DNA from: CAVXSP01 sp963724645
GTDB taxonomy: Bacteria; Acidobacteriota; Vicinamibacteria; Vicinamibacterales; SCN-69-37
Assembly (NCBI GenBank): GCA_963724645.1
Contig: CAVRVJ010000002.1
Location: forward strand, 1 to 64,000
Length of the DNA: 64,000 bases
Reading direction: 5' to 3'
Shown piece by piece: positions 38,387 to 46,410 of this stretch; the first letter of the stretch is position 1; each line of letters opens with the position of its first letter. Both the position numbers and the translations under genes were made by a program. The notes under the pieces were generated by a model. It saw nothing but the letters and a program-made list of their open reading frames with translations. It was not told where the DNA came from and searched no databases.

Positions 38387-38853
38387 CGGTCCCCTTCCTC
38401 ATTCAGCCGCAGCGATTTGCGCACGTCGCGCATCCGCACCGCCCCGACGGCATCGACGACCCGTTCAACGAACACCACACCGTCCGCATCGATGGCTTTC
38501 ACGGTGGCGTCCTGCAGGCGATCCTTGTTGTGCGCCACGAAGGACTTGCCGCCCGGTCCCTCGAGCACGGCCAGGGTCGCCGCACCGTTCTGAATGATGC
38601 CTTTCACCGCGACGTCGGCGACGGCCACATCCGCCAGGCCCACCACGGGACGGATCAGCGGCGAGGTCGCGGCCTTCTTCTGGACCAGCAGACTCACGAA
38701 AGGATCGCGCCGGCCGCCTTCGTCGTAGACGGCACCCTTGGATCCAGGGATTGCGACGGCGCTTCCGACGTGCGTGCCAAGCGGGAGTCGCTCCTGCGCC
38801 AGCGCGGGCCCGGCGAGACCGACGATGACGATGACAAAAATCGTCCGGTTCAT
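38383..38853 (-). CDS. pilP: Type IV pilus assembly lipoprotein PilP-like
   Basis: An intact 156 residues. A signal peptide (MNRTIFVIVIVGLAGPALAQ) without an obvious lipobox Cys is followed by GRRDPFVSLLVQKK, the RDPF motif that binds the inner-membrane PilNO platform, and a beta domain (VADVAVKGIIQNGAATLAVL). In the family this protein bridges PilNO and the PilQ secretin. It overlaps both neighbours by 4 bases (ATGA). Confidence 0.85.
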   Translation of the reverse strand: MNRTIFVIVIVGLAGPALAQERLPLGTHVGSAVAIPGSKGAVYDEGGRRDPFVSLLVQKKAATSPLIRPVVGLADVAVADVAVKGIIQNGAATLAVLEGPGGKSFVAHNKDRLQDATVKAIDADGVVFVERVVDAVGAVRMRDVRKSLRLNEEGDR

Positions 38854-39468
38854 TGCGTACCTCCAGGCATGATCGCGCGCGCGAAAGTGGCCGGCGTGCC
38901 CGGCGCGATGTCTTTCTTGAACACAAAGGTCGTCGCGACGCACGTCGCCGTGATGGTGTTCTTCGGGCTCGGCTTCGCATTCACCTTGATGCGCAGGTCG
39001 GCCACCGACATCAGACGCGACATCGACCCGACGCGGTCGAAGAAGCGGCCCAGGTCGTGGTACCCGCCCTGCAGCCCGATCTCGATCGGCCACTCCGAGG
39101 TACTGCGTCCTGGTCACGATCGCCTTCGGCGTGAAGCTGCTCAGATCCAGCGCCGCTTCGCTTGCCAGCTCATGCAGGTTCCGCAGCACGTCCTGCGGAT
39201 CCTTTTCGTCCGGCAGGATGGCGGTCGTCTGTCGCAAGGAAATTTCCAGAGCCCGCACCTCGCGCTCGAACACTCCCAGCTTCGCGGCCGTGGCCTGCGC
39301 CCTGGCGAGCTCGCCTTGGAGGAAACCGATCCGGGCCTGACGAGTCGCGAGATCCATGCGGGCTGGCCCGAGCAGGAGCTGCCAGGCGCCAACCACGGCT
39401 GTGATGCACAGCAACGCAAAGATGGTCAGTTGAACGCGCGACGAGAGTTCGCTGAACCTTTTCGCCAC
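38850..39468 (-). CDS. pilO: Type IV pilus inner membrane protein PilO (one frame break)
   Basis: About 206 residues. A short cytoplasmic N-terminus, one TM helix (LTIFALLCITAVVGAWQLLL), a coiled coil (LATRQARIGFLQGELARAQA) and a ferredoxin-like domain (EWPIEIGLQGGYHDLGRFF, DRVGSMSRLMSVADLRIKV). A break near 39095 shifts the frame; unrepaired, it would read straight into pilP. The corrected stop TGA overlaps the pilP ATG. The GTG at 39468 is the start, 3 bases after pilN. Confidence 0.88.
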
Positions 39469-39471
39469 GGC

Positions 39472-40080
39472 TCAGTCACCCTTCCTGACGTTGGCGGGCG
39501 CCGCGGCGGCGGCCGCAGCAGCGGCGGCAGTGCCGGCTGTCTGCGCCTTGACGGCGAATCGGACCACCGACATCTCCTCCAGCGCTTCCATGCTCGTGGT
39601 GACGATCTCCACGGGCCGATCGAAGATCCCGGAACTCTGCAACCGCTCGACGAAGTCGGTAATCGCGGTGAGCGACGTCGCGCGGCCTTCCAGTTGGACC
39701 ACGGCGCCCCGCTGATTGAGCTCAATGAGCCACAGTCCGTCGGTCAGGCTGCGGCTCACCGCCGCCAGCAGATTCACCGGCCCATGCTGCGCGGTTCGCA
39801 ACCGCTCGATGAGCGCGAGTTTCTCGGACAATTCCGCTTTGCGCGCGATCGCGCGATCGACCAGTTTCGCGGCCTGCTTCAGGCGGCCGAGATCGTTCTC
39901 GCTCCGGGCGATCCGGACGTCCAGAGCGGCCGCCTGCCGTCCCAGCTGCCACCACCAGACGCCGACGCCAGTGACGGTCACGAGCAGCATCAGGACGCCG
40001 GCGACGGCCGATTGGTGCGGAGACGAAACAGCCGCGTGATTCCCCAGCTGGCCGGCGGTGAGCAGATTCACGCGAATCAT
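39472..40080 (-). CDS. pilN: Type IV pilus inner membrane protein PilN
   Basis: An intact 202 residues. MIRVNLLTAGQLG is the conserved cytoplasmic N-terminus that binds the PilM groove. A TM helix (VAGVLMLLVTVTGVGVWWWQ), a coiled coil and a periplasmic ferredoxin-like domain (GLWLIELNQRGAVVQLEGRA) follow, with an alanine run (10 Ala) near the C-terminus. It forms a heterodimer with PilO. It overlaps pilM by 4 bases. Confidence 0.92.
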   Translation of the reverse strand: MIRVNLLTAGQLGNHAAVSSPHQSAVAGVLMLLVTVTGVGVWWWQLGRQAAALDVRIARSENDLGRLKQAAKLVDRAIARKAELSEKLALIERLRTAQHGPVNLLAAVSRSLTDGLWLIELNQRGAVVQLEGRATSLTAITDFVERLQSSGIFDRPVEIVTTSMEALEEMSVVRFAVKAQTAGTAAAAAAAAAAPANVRKGD

Positions 40081-41129
40081 CGGTCGCCCTCCCGCCGCAT
40101 CGCCAGACCCACGGCGACCGCATAGGGCGGACCGGCGGCGTCCGCCGCAGCCGAGCCCTTCGGACGCGTGACGCGGCGGAACGGATCGAAGATCTCGATC
40201 GACACGCCAAACTCTACGGTCAGCAAGTCGGCGAGACCCTCGGCCTCGCAGGCGCCTCCTGACAGCACCATGCGGCTGAGCTTCTCGATGGGCGCCGTGG
40301 CGCGATGGAAATCGACAGTCTTGCGGATCTCGACAATGAGCTGGCTGGTGGTATCGCGCAGCACGCTCGCCGCCTGCTCCTGGTTCACGTCCGATGGCAC
40401 GTGGCCGCGCTGCATTCGCTGGGCCGTCGTTTCGTCGACGCCGAGCTCGCGCTGCAGCGCCTCGATGTAGAGCCTGGCGCCGAGGGAAATGTCGCGCGTA
40501 TACACGAGCTGCCCGTGCTCGAGCAGGCAGGCGATCGTGACGCTGTGCCCGACGTGGATGAGCGCGGCGAGCGGGTCGACCCGCTCCGGGTAGTTCATCT
40601 GATAGGCATTGGCGAGCGCAAAGGCTTCGAGATCGAGGACCACGGCCGGCCGGCCCGACTGCGCGACGACCGCCGCACGCTCGTCGATCCGTTCTCTCTT
40701 GGCGGCGACGAGGAGGATGTCGAGCGTGGACCTGGCGGTCTCGCTATCGGTGTTGACGACCTGATAGTCGAGTTGGACATCGGCCAGGTCGAAGGGGATG
40801 TATTGTTCGGCTTCCCACGGAATGGCTTCAGCCAACTCCCCTCGCGTCATGGCCGGCAGCGACAAGCGCTTGACGATGACGGCGTGGCCCGAGAGCGCGG
40901 CCGCGACTCGCAGGCGGCGCATCCCAAGACCATCAAGCACCTGGCGAACCGCGGCGCTGACCTCCGCAGGCCCCGTCGCCTCGGTACCGCCGACCCGTGG
41001 CATCGCCACCTGCCCCGCTCCGGTCAGCAACCAGCCGGCACGGCTGCGCCTCAGCGCGACGGCCTTGATGCCGCTCGTGCCGATATCGAGACCGACCATC
41101 GGGGGGCGAAATACAGCCGCAAGCGACAT
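40077..41129 (-). CDS. pilM: Type IV pilus assembly protein PilM
   Basis: An intact 350 residues. An actin-like (FtsA-type) ATPase fold with MVGLDIGTSGIKAVALRRS, MTRGELAEAIPWEAEQYIPF, LIHVGHSVTIACLLEHGQLV and RMVLSGGACEAEGLADLL. It binds PilN and organises the cytoplasmic platform. It is the first gene of the pilMNOPQ operon. The ATG at 41129 is chosen because the family N-terminus begins here, although the frame is open further upstream. Confidence 0.94.
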   Translation of the reverse strand: MSLAAVFRPPMVGLDIGTSGIKAVALRRSRAGWLLTGAGQVAMPRVGGTEATGPAEVSAAVRQVLDGLGMRRLRVAAALSGHAVIVKRLSLPAMTRGELAEAIPWEAEQYIPFDLADVQLDYQVVNTDSETARSTLDILLVAAKRERIDERAAVVAQSGRPAVVLDLEAFALANAYQMNYPERVDPLAALIHVGHSVTIACLLEHGQLVYTRDISLGARLYIEALQRELGVDETTAQRMQRGHVPSDVNQEQAASVLRDTTSQLIVEIRKTVDFHRATAPIEKLSRMVLSGGACEAEGLADLLTVEFGVSIEIFDPFRRVTRPKGSAAADAAGPPYAVAVGLAMRREGDR

Positions 41130-41318
41130 TGCGCGGCCGACTAGCGCAAGCCTGATGCCAAGAGCCGCGTCACCATTGTGTTCTCGACGGTTCCGGTGAG
41201 AAGCGCCGGAGGCGGGGGTCCGGAAGTGCCACTGTGAAATACGGTTTAGGAGGATCTCCAATAGAAGTGCGATGATCGAATCCTGGACCGCTCTACTGTG
41301 CGCCGGCCCCCCGCGTAA

Positions 41319-41347
41319 TTGACATTTTTGCACCCGACCCCTATGAT
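41319..41347 (+). promoter_or_regulatory. Near-consensus sigma-70 promoter of the rplM ribosomal operon
   Basis: A perfect TTGACA at 41319-41324, a 17-base spacer and TATGAT at 41342-41347 (5/6) lie 39 bases before the rplM ATG. It is the best promoter match in the window, as expected for ribosomal genes. The rest of the 257-base gap to pilM shows no other feature. Confidence 0.8.
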
Positions 41348-41386
41348 CTAGGTTTGCCGTTCTGTTGATCCGGCTGGAAGGGATAC

Positions 41387-41818
41387 ATGGGCACGTTCGC
41401 GCCCTCGGCTCCAAAGATTGCGAGGCAGTGGCACGTCATCGACGCCAAGAACCAGGTGTTGGGGCGGGTGGCGACGGCGGCCGCGCGTCTGCTGCAAGGC
41501 AAGCACAAACCGACGTGGGCGCCGTTTCTGGACACGGGCGACTTTGTCGTGATCGTCAACGCCTCGCACGTGCGGCTCACCGGAAACAAAGAGGAGCAGA
41601 AGATCTACCGGTACCACAGCGGCTATGAAGGCGGCCTTCGCGAGGAGCGCGCCAAGATCGTGCGCCAGAAGGCTCCGACGCGGATTGTGGAGGAGGCCGT
41701 CTACGGCATGCTGCCGAAAACGAAGCTGGGCCGCGCGATGTATCGTAAGTTGAAGGTCTACGCGCGGGCCGACCATCCGCATGCCGCGCAGCAGCCCCAC
41801 ACCCTCGAGGTCGCGTAA
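41387..41818 (+). CDS. rplM: 50S ribosomal protein L13
   Basis: An intact 143 residues. RQWHVIDAKNQVLGRVATAA, LLQGKHKPTWAPFLDTGDFV, VVIVNASHVRLTGNKEEQKI and VYGMLPKTKLGRAMYRKLKV are the canonical L13 blocks. A GGAAGGG ribosome-binding site lies upstream. It is followed by rpsI after one base, the usual L13-S9 pair. Confidence 0.97.
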   Translation: MGTFAPSAPKIARQWHVIDAKNQVLGRVATAAARLLQGKHKPTWAPFLDTGDFVVIVNASHVRLTGNKEEQKIYRYHSGYEGGLREERAKIVRQKAPTRIVEEAVYGMLPKTKLGRAMYRKLKVYARADHPHAAQQPHTLEVA

Positions 41819-41819
41819 C

Positions 41820-42212
41820 TTGGCAACGATTCAGTATTACGGCACCGGGCGGCGCAAGACATCGACCGCCCGCGTGTTCCTCCGGCCCGGCAAGGGCACG
41901 ATTACCATCAACAAGAGTCCGCTCGAAAGAAGCTTCCCCACTCCGATCCTGCAGCTGGTGATCCGCCAGCCGCTGGTGCTGACCGAGACCCTCGAGCGCT
42001 TTGACGTGCTGGCGACGACGGCCGGCGGCGGCGTTGCCGGGCAGGCCGGCGCGCTGCGGCTGGGCATCGCACGCGCCCTCGTCGAGTACGACGCAGAGCT
42101 GCGGTCGCGCCTGCGCAAGGCGGGCCTGATGACGCGCGATCCGCGCGCCAAGGAACGGAAAAAATACGGCATGGCTGGCGCGCGCAAGCGCTTCCAGTTC
42201 AGCAAGCGGTAG
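41820..42212 (+). CDS. rpsI: 30S ribosomal protein S9
   Basis: An intact 130 residues from a TTG at 41820. IQYYGTGRRKTSTARVFLRP is the S9 N-terminus, and the C-terminal tail (RDPRAKERKKYGMAGARKRF, then QFSKR) is the conserved basic tail that reaches the P site. GGGVAGQAGALRLGIARALV is also typical. The TTG is chosen because the family starts there and no ATG fits. Confidence 0.96.
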   Translation: MATIQYYGTGRRKTSTARVFLRPGKGTITINKSPLERSFPTPILQLVIRQPLVLTETLERFDVLATTAGGGVAGQAGALRLGIARALVEYDAELRSRLRKAGLMTRDPRAKERKKYGMAGARKRFQFSKR

Positions 42213-42268
42213 ACGGAACTTCGAACTTCGAGGGCCGCCCTTCGGGTTAGACGGGAGCAAATCTCAGC

Positions 42269-43043
42269 TTGAGCGCGATCGCGATGAAAGATCTCCTAGA
42301 GGCAGGCGTCCACTTCGGACACCAGACGAAGCGCTGGAATCCGAAGATGAAGCCGTTCATCTTCGGCGAACGGAACGGCATCTACATCATCGACCTGGGC
42401 CGGACCGCGAGGCACTACCAGGAGGCGGCGACGTTCATCACGGACGTGGCGGCGCGCGGCGGCACGCTGCTCTTCGTCGGGACCAAGCGGCAGGCGCAGG
42501 ACGCAATCGCCGAAGAAGCACAGCGCTGCGGCATGTTTCACGTGAATCAGCGGTGGCTCGGCGGCCTGCTCACCAACTTCAGTACCGATTCAGCGCAGCC
42601 TGGCGCGGCTCCGTGAACTCGAAGCGATGACCACCGACGGCCGCTACGAGACGCTGTCCAAGAAGGAGATCGCACGGTTCGACAAGGAACGCCGGAAGCT
42701 GTCGAAGAACCTCGATGGCATTCGCGGCATGAACCGCCTGCCCGACGCGGTCTTCATCGTCGACACCCGCCACGAGCAGATTGCGGTCGACGAGGCGCGC
42801 AAACTGAAGATTCCGGTGATTGGCGTCGTGGACACCAACTGCGATCCGGATGAAGTGGACTACGTGATCCCGGGTAACGACGATGCCCTGCGGTCGATCC
42901 GGCTCTTTGCGGCCGGCATCGCCGACGCCGTCCTCGCTGGTCGCGGCCTTGCCGAAGCGGCCGCCACCGCCGCCGAGGCCGCGGTCGATGCCAAGGTCAA
43001 GGCGCGGAGCGAAGCGCGCTCGACGACCCCGGCGTCAGTCTGA
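42269..43043 (+). CDS. rpsB: 30S ribosomal protein S2 (one inserted base)
   Basis: About 257 residues. MKDLLEAGVHFGHQTKRWNP, KMKPFIFGERNGIYIIDLG and FVGTKRQAQDAIAEEAQRCG are canonical, as are PDAVFIVDTRHEQIAVDEAR and KIPVIGVVDTNCDPDEVDYV. The frame is broken near 42587: removing the G at 42587 restores LTNFSTIQRSLARLRELE. S2 is essential and single-copy, so this is almost certainly a consensus error. The start is the TTG at 42269 or the ATG at 42284. Confidence 0.95.
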
Positions 43044-43134
43044 TTCGTCACATTTTCACTACGAAGGGCGCGACGGCTGCGAAGAATGCCCGGATCTCTT
43101 CGTGGGCGCCGTGTTTTCACGGTCAAAGGCTGAT

Positions 43135-43737
43135 ATGAGCGAAATCTCCGCGCAGCTCGTCAAACAACTCCGCGACCAGACCGGCGCCGGCATGATGGAG
43201 TGCAAGGCAGCCCTCAAGGAGGCGGACGGCAATCTGGAAGAGGCCAATACGATTCTCCGGAAACGGGGCCTCGCGCAGGCCGCCAGGAAGTCCGGCCGCT
43301 CGACCAGTGAAGGGCTGATCGGCTCCTACATCCACCTGGGCGGCAAGATCGGCGTCCTGGTGGAGATCAATTGCGAGTCGGATTTCGTCGCCCGCACCGA
43401 CGATTTTCAGACGCTGCTGAAGGAAGTGGCGCTGCAGGTCGCGGCCGCCAACCCGCAGTACGTGCGGCGCGAGGACGTCCCGGCGGACGTGCTGGAGCGC
43501 GAGCGCGGCATCTATCGCGCGCAAATGGAATCCTCCGGCAAGCCGGCGAACGTGATCGACAAGATCGTCGAAGGCAAGCTCGGCAGTTTCTACGAGCAAG
43601 TCGTGCTGCTGGACCAGGCATCCATCCGGGACCCGAAGACAACCGTCGGGCAGCTCGTTCAGGCCGCGATCGCCAAGCTCGGCGAAAACATCAGCATCGC
43701 GCGCTTCGTGCGATTCAAGGTGGGCGACGCGAGCTGA
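43135..43737 (+). CDS. tsf: Translation elongation factor Ts
   Basis: An intact 200 residues. It exchanges GDP for GTP on EF-Tu. MSEISAQLVKQLRDQTGAGM and MECKAALKEADGNLEEANTI form the UBA-like N-terminal domain, with the EF-Tu contact TDDFQTLLKEVALQVAAANP following CESDFVART. It is the short form found in many phyla. It lies between rpsB and pyrH, the usual order. Confidence 0.96.
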   Translation: MSEISAQLVKQLRDQTGAGMMECKAALKEADGNLEEANTILRKRGLAQAARKSGRSTSEGLIGSYIHLGGKIGVLVEINCESDFVARTDDFQTLLKEVALQVAAANPQYVRREDVPADVLERERGIYRAQMESSGKPANVIDKIVEGKLGSFYEQVVLLDQASIRDPKTTVGQLVQAAIAKLGENISIARFVRFKVGDAS

Positions 43738-43795
43738 AGGAAGACGAGCCCGAGTCCCATCCTGCGAGCCCCAAGCCGTCCTATAATCGAGCTTC

Positions 43796-44515
43796 GTGCC
43801 CTCGAAGCCGGTCTACTCGCGCATTCTGCTGAAACTCTCGGGTGAAGCCCTCATGGGGGATCAGCCCTTCGGAATCGATCCCGCCGTCACGACGCAGCTG
43901 GCACGAGAAATAGGTGAAATCCAGCAGCTCGGCGTCGAGACCGGCGTGGTCATCGGCGGAGGGAACCTGTTTCGCGGCCTGGCGGCCAGCGCGAAGGGCA
44001 TGGATCGATCGACAGCGGATTACATGGGCATGCTGGCGACGATTATCAACGCGCTCGCGCTCCAGGACGCGCTCGAGAAAGTCCGCATCCCGACGCGGGT
44101 CGCCACGGCCATCGAGATGCGCGCCGTCGCGGAGCCGTTCATCCGGCGCCGGGCCATCCGCCACCTTGAGAAGGGCCGAGTGGTCATCTTTGCGGCCGGC
44201 ACAGGCAATCCATACTTCACGACCGACACGGCGGCGGCGCTCAGGGCCATGGAGATGCGCGCCGAGGTGATTCTCAAGGCGACGAAAGTTGACGGCGTCT
44301 ACTCCGCCGATCCGATGCTTGACAAGTCCGCCCAGCGGTATTCGTCGATCTCGTATTTGCAAGTCCTGGAGCGCGGGCTCAAGGTCATGGACGCCACGGC
44401 GATTTCACTCTGCATGGACAACAAACTGCCAATCATCGTGTACAACCTGCGTGAGCCGGGCAACCTCCGCCGCGTCGTCTGCGGCGAGGCGGTCGGGACG
44501 ACCGTGACGGCATGA
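43796..44515 (+). CDS. pyrH: UMP kinase
   Basis: An intact 239 residues from the GTG at 43796. It phosphorylates UMP to UDP. YSRILLKLSGEALMGDQPFG, GVVIGGGNLFRGLAASAKG, MDRSTADYMGMLATIINALA and VVIFAAGTGNPYFTTDTAAA are the amino acid kinase family and PyrH blocks. It feeds UTP for pyrG and the RNA pool. Confidence 0.97.
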   Translation: MPSKPVYSRILLKLSGEALMGDQPFGIDPAVTTQLAREIGEIQQLGVETGVVIGGGNLFRGLAASAKGMDRSTADYMGMLATIINALALQDALEKVRIPTRVATAIEMRAVAEPFIRRRAIRHLEKGRVVIFAAGTGNPYFTTDTAAALRAMEMRAEVILKATKVDGVYSADPMLDKSAQRYSSISYLQVLERGLKVMDATAISLCMDNKLPIIVYNLREPGNLRRVVCGEAVGTTVTA

Positions 44516-44519
44516 AAAT

Positions 44520-44537
44520 GACGCCTCTCGCGGCGTC
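44520..44537 (+). terminator. GC-rich hairpin after pyrH (partial terminator or attenuator)
   Basis: GACGCC and GGCGTC form a perfect 6-bp stem with a 6-base loop (TCTCGC), followed by TTCTT. It starts 4 bases after the pyrH stop and lies 18 bases before frr. The weak T-tract suggests partial readthrough. Confidence 0.45.
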
Positions 44538-44555
44538 TTCTTGTAGGTGACAACC

Positions 44556-45125
44556 ATGGATGTCAGCGACATTAAGGGTCTGAACGCGGAAGTGAAGAAA
44601 CGCATGGACGGCGCAATCGAGCACGTCCGCAAGGAATTGTCAGGTCTCCGATCGGGGCGAGCCTCGGTGTCGATTCTGGACCCCGTGCAAGTCGAGGCGT
44701 ACGGCTCGACAATGGCGCTCAATCAGGTGGCGGCGATGTCCATTCCCGAGCCCACGGTCATCGTGGCGCAGCCGTTCGATCCCACGCTCCTGACAGCGAT
44801 CGAGCGCGCGATCCAGAAGGCGAACCTCGGGCTCAATCCGGCCTCGGACGGCAAGATCATCCGCATCCCGATTCCTCCGCTGACGGAGGAACGCCGCAAG
44901 GAGATGTCACGGCTAGTCCATAAGTACGCTGAGGAGGCGAGGAACTCCGTTCGCCAGGTGCGTCGCGACGCCAACGACCGACTGAAGAAGCTGCTCAAGG
45001 ACCACAAGATCTCGGAGGACGACGAGCGGAGGGCGCTCGAGGACGTGCAGCGGATCACCGACCAGCACGTCACGTTCATCGACGATATTCAGAAAAAGAA
45101 GGACGCGGAGTTGCTGGGCAAGTGA
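44556..45125 (+). CDS. frr: Ribosome recycling factor
   Basis: An intact 189 residues. It splits post-termination ribosomes with EF-G. HVRKELSGLRSGRASVSILD, VEAYGSTMALNQVAAMSIPE, IPIPPLTEERRKEMSRLVHK and VRQVRRDANDRLKKLLKDHK are standard. It follows the pyrH hairpin and precedes thrC by 13 bases. Confidence 0.97.
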   Translation: MDVSDIKGLNAEVKKRMDGAIEHVRKELSGLRSGRASVSILDPVQVEAYGSTMALNQVAAMSIPEPTVIVAQPFDPTLLTAIERAIQKANLGLNPASDGKIIRIPIPPLTEERRKEMSRLVHKYAEEARNSVRQVRRDANDRLKKLLKDHKISEDDERRALEDVQRITDQHVTFIDDIQKKKDAELLGK

Positions 45126-45138
45126 GCTCGTAATTCCG

Positions 45139-46311
45139 ATGTCCGCCTTTTCCCACCTCGACTGCTCCGCTCCTTGCGGGGCCGCGCCGTTCGATCCGCA
45201 CCAGCCCCATCACCTCTGCGACTGCGGTGCGCCGTTGCTGGCGCGCTACAACCTCGCCTCGCTCAGCAACTGGCGGCGTGAGTCGCTCGCCGGCCGAGAG
45301 GCCTCGATGTGGCGATACCGTGAGGTCATGCCGCTGTTCGACGGCGAGGCGCCCGTCTCGCTTGGCGAAGGATGGACGCCGCTCTTGCGGGCGCCCCGAT
45401 TGGGCCAGTCGCTCGGCATGGATCGGCTCTACATCAAGGACGAGTCGCTCAACCCGACGAACTCCTTCAAGGCGCGCGGGCTGTCGGCCGCCGTGACGCG
45501 GGCCAGCTATCTGGGTGCCCGCGTGTTGTCGGTGCCGACCGCCGGGAATGCCGGCAACGCCACGGCCGCGTATGCCGCCCGCGCCGGCCTTCAGGCCAAG
45601 GTCTTCATGCCTCGCGATGTAAAACGGCCGTTCGTGCAGGAGTGCAAGCTATACGGTGCGGAAGTCACGCTCGTCGACGGTCTGATTACCGACGCCGGGC
45701 GCTTCGCGGCGGAACTCGGCGCGCCACTGGGCTGGTACGACATGTCGACGCTGAAAGAGCCGTACCGCATCGAAGGCAAGAAGACGATGGGCTACGAAGT
45801 GGCCGAGCAGCTCGACTGGACGCTCCCGGATTGGATCATCTACCCAACGGGCGGCGGCACGGGGATGGTGGGGATGTGGAAGGCGTTCGACGAGATGTCC
45901 AGCCTCGGCTGGATCGATCCCGGGAAACGGCCGCGGATGGTGACCGTGCAGGCTGAGAATTGCGCGCCGATCGTCCGCGCCTTCAACACCGGTGCCGAGC
46001 GATCGGAACTCTGGCAGGGCGCGACGACGATCGCCGACGGGCTGCGGGTGCCGAAGGCGGTCGGCGATTTCCTGGTCCTGCGCGCGGTCCGCGAAAGCCA
46101 CGGAGCCGCGGTCGCCGTGGCCGACGAGGACATGGTCGCCGGTATGCAGGACCTCGGCCGCCTCGAAGGCGTCAGCGCCGCGCCCGAGGGCGGAGCTGCC
46201 CTGCACGCGGTCCGCGTCCTCATGGCGGACGGCCGCATCAAGCCCACCGACTCAGTAGTGGTCTTCAATACCGGCGGCGCCTTGAAGTACCTCGACGTAA
46301 TTCAAGATTAA
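45139..46311 (+). CDS. thrC: Threonine synthase
   Basis: An intact 390 residues. A PLP enzyme turning O-phosphohomoserine into threonine. PVSLGEGWTPLLRAPRLG, the PLP Lys in SLNPTNSFKARGLSAAVTRA, VPTAGNAGNATAAYAARAGL (PLP phosphate region) and YPTGGGTGMVGMWKAFDEM are family blocks. Cys residues near the N-terminus (LDCSAPCG and LCDCGAP) resemble a small zinc ribbon seen in some class II threonine synthases. It is the last gene of the ribosomal run. Confidence 0.92.
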   Translation: MSAFSHLDCSAPCGAAPFDPHQPHHLCDCGAPLLARYNLASLSNWRRESLAGREASMWRYREVMPLFDGEAPVSLGEGWTPLLRAPRLGQSLGMDRLYIKDESLNPTNSFKARGLSAAVTRASYLGARVLSVPTAGNAGNATAAYAARAGLQAKVFMPRDVKRPFVQECKLYGAEVTLVDGLITDAGRFAAELGAPLGWYDMSTLKEPYRIEGKKTMGYEVAEQLDWTLPDWIIYPTGGGTGMVGMWKAFDEMSSLGWIDPGKRPRMVTVQAENCAPIVRAFNTGAERSELWQGATTIADGLRVPKAVGDFLVLRAVRESHGAAVAVADEDMVAGMQDLGRLEGVSAAPEGGAALHAVRVLMADGRIKPTDSVVVFNTGGALKYLDVIQD

Positions 46312-46410
46312 GACCTTATTCCGTTCCCTTCGATGGCAGCGCTTGACCCGACAGGCGATCGTCAACGTCACGGCGGCGGCTTGAGGGATCGGCGCGCCGG
46401 CTGGTGACGA

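Noticed and set aside
38383..39468. A PilO-PilP fusion protein
   Set aside because: Correcting the break near 39095 gives a PilO that ends at 38850, overlapping the pilP ATG by 4 bases. The fused middle is the wrong frame.
42269..43043. Programmed frameshift or recoding in rpsB and other broken genes
   Set aside because: No slippery heptamer or downstream structure is evident, the breaks are in many unrelated genes, and S2 is not known to be recoded. Assembly indels explain all cases.
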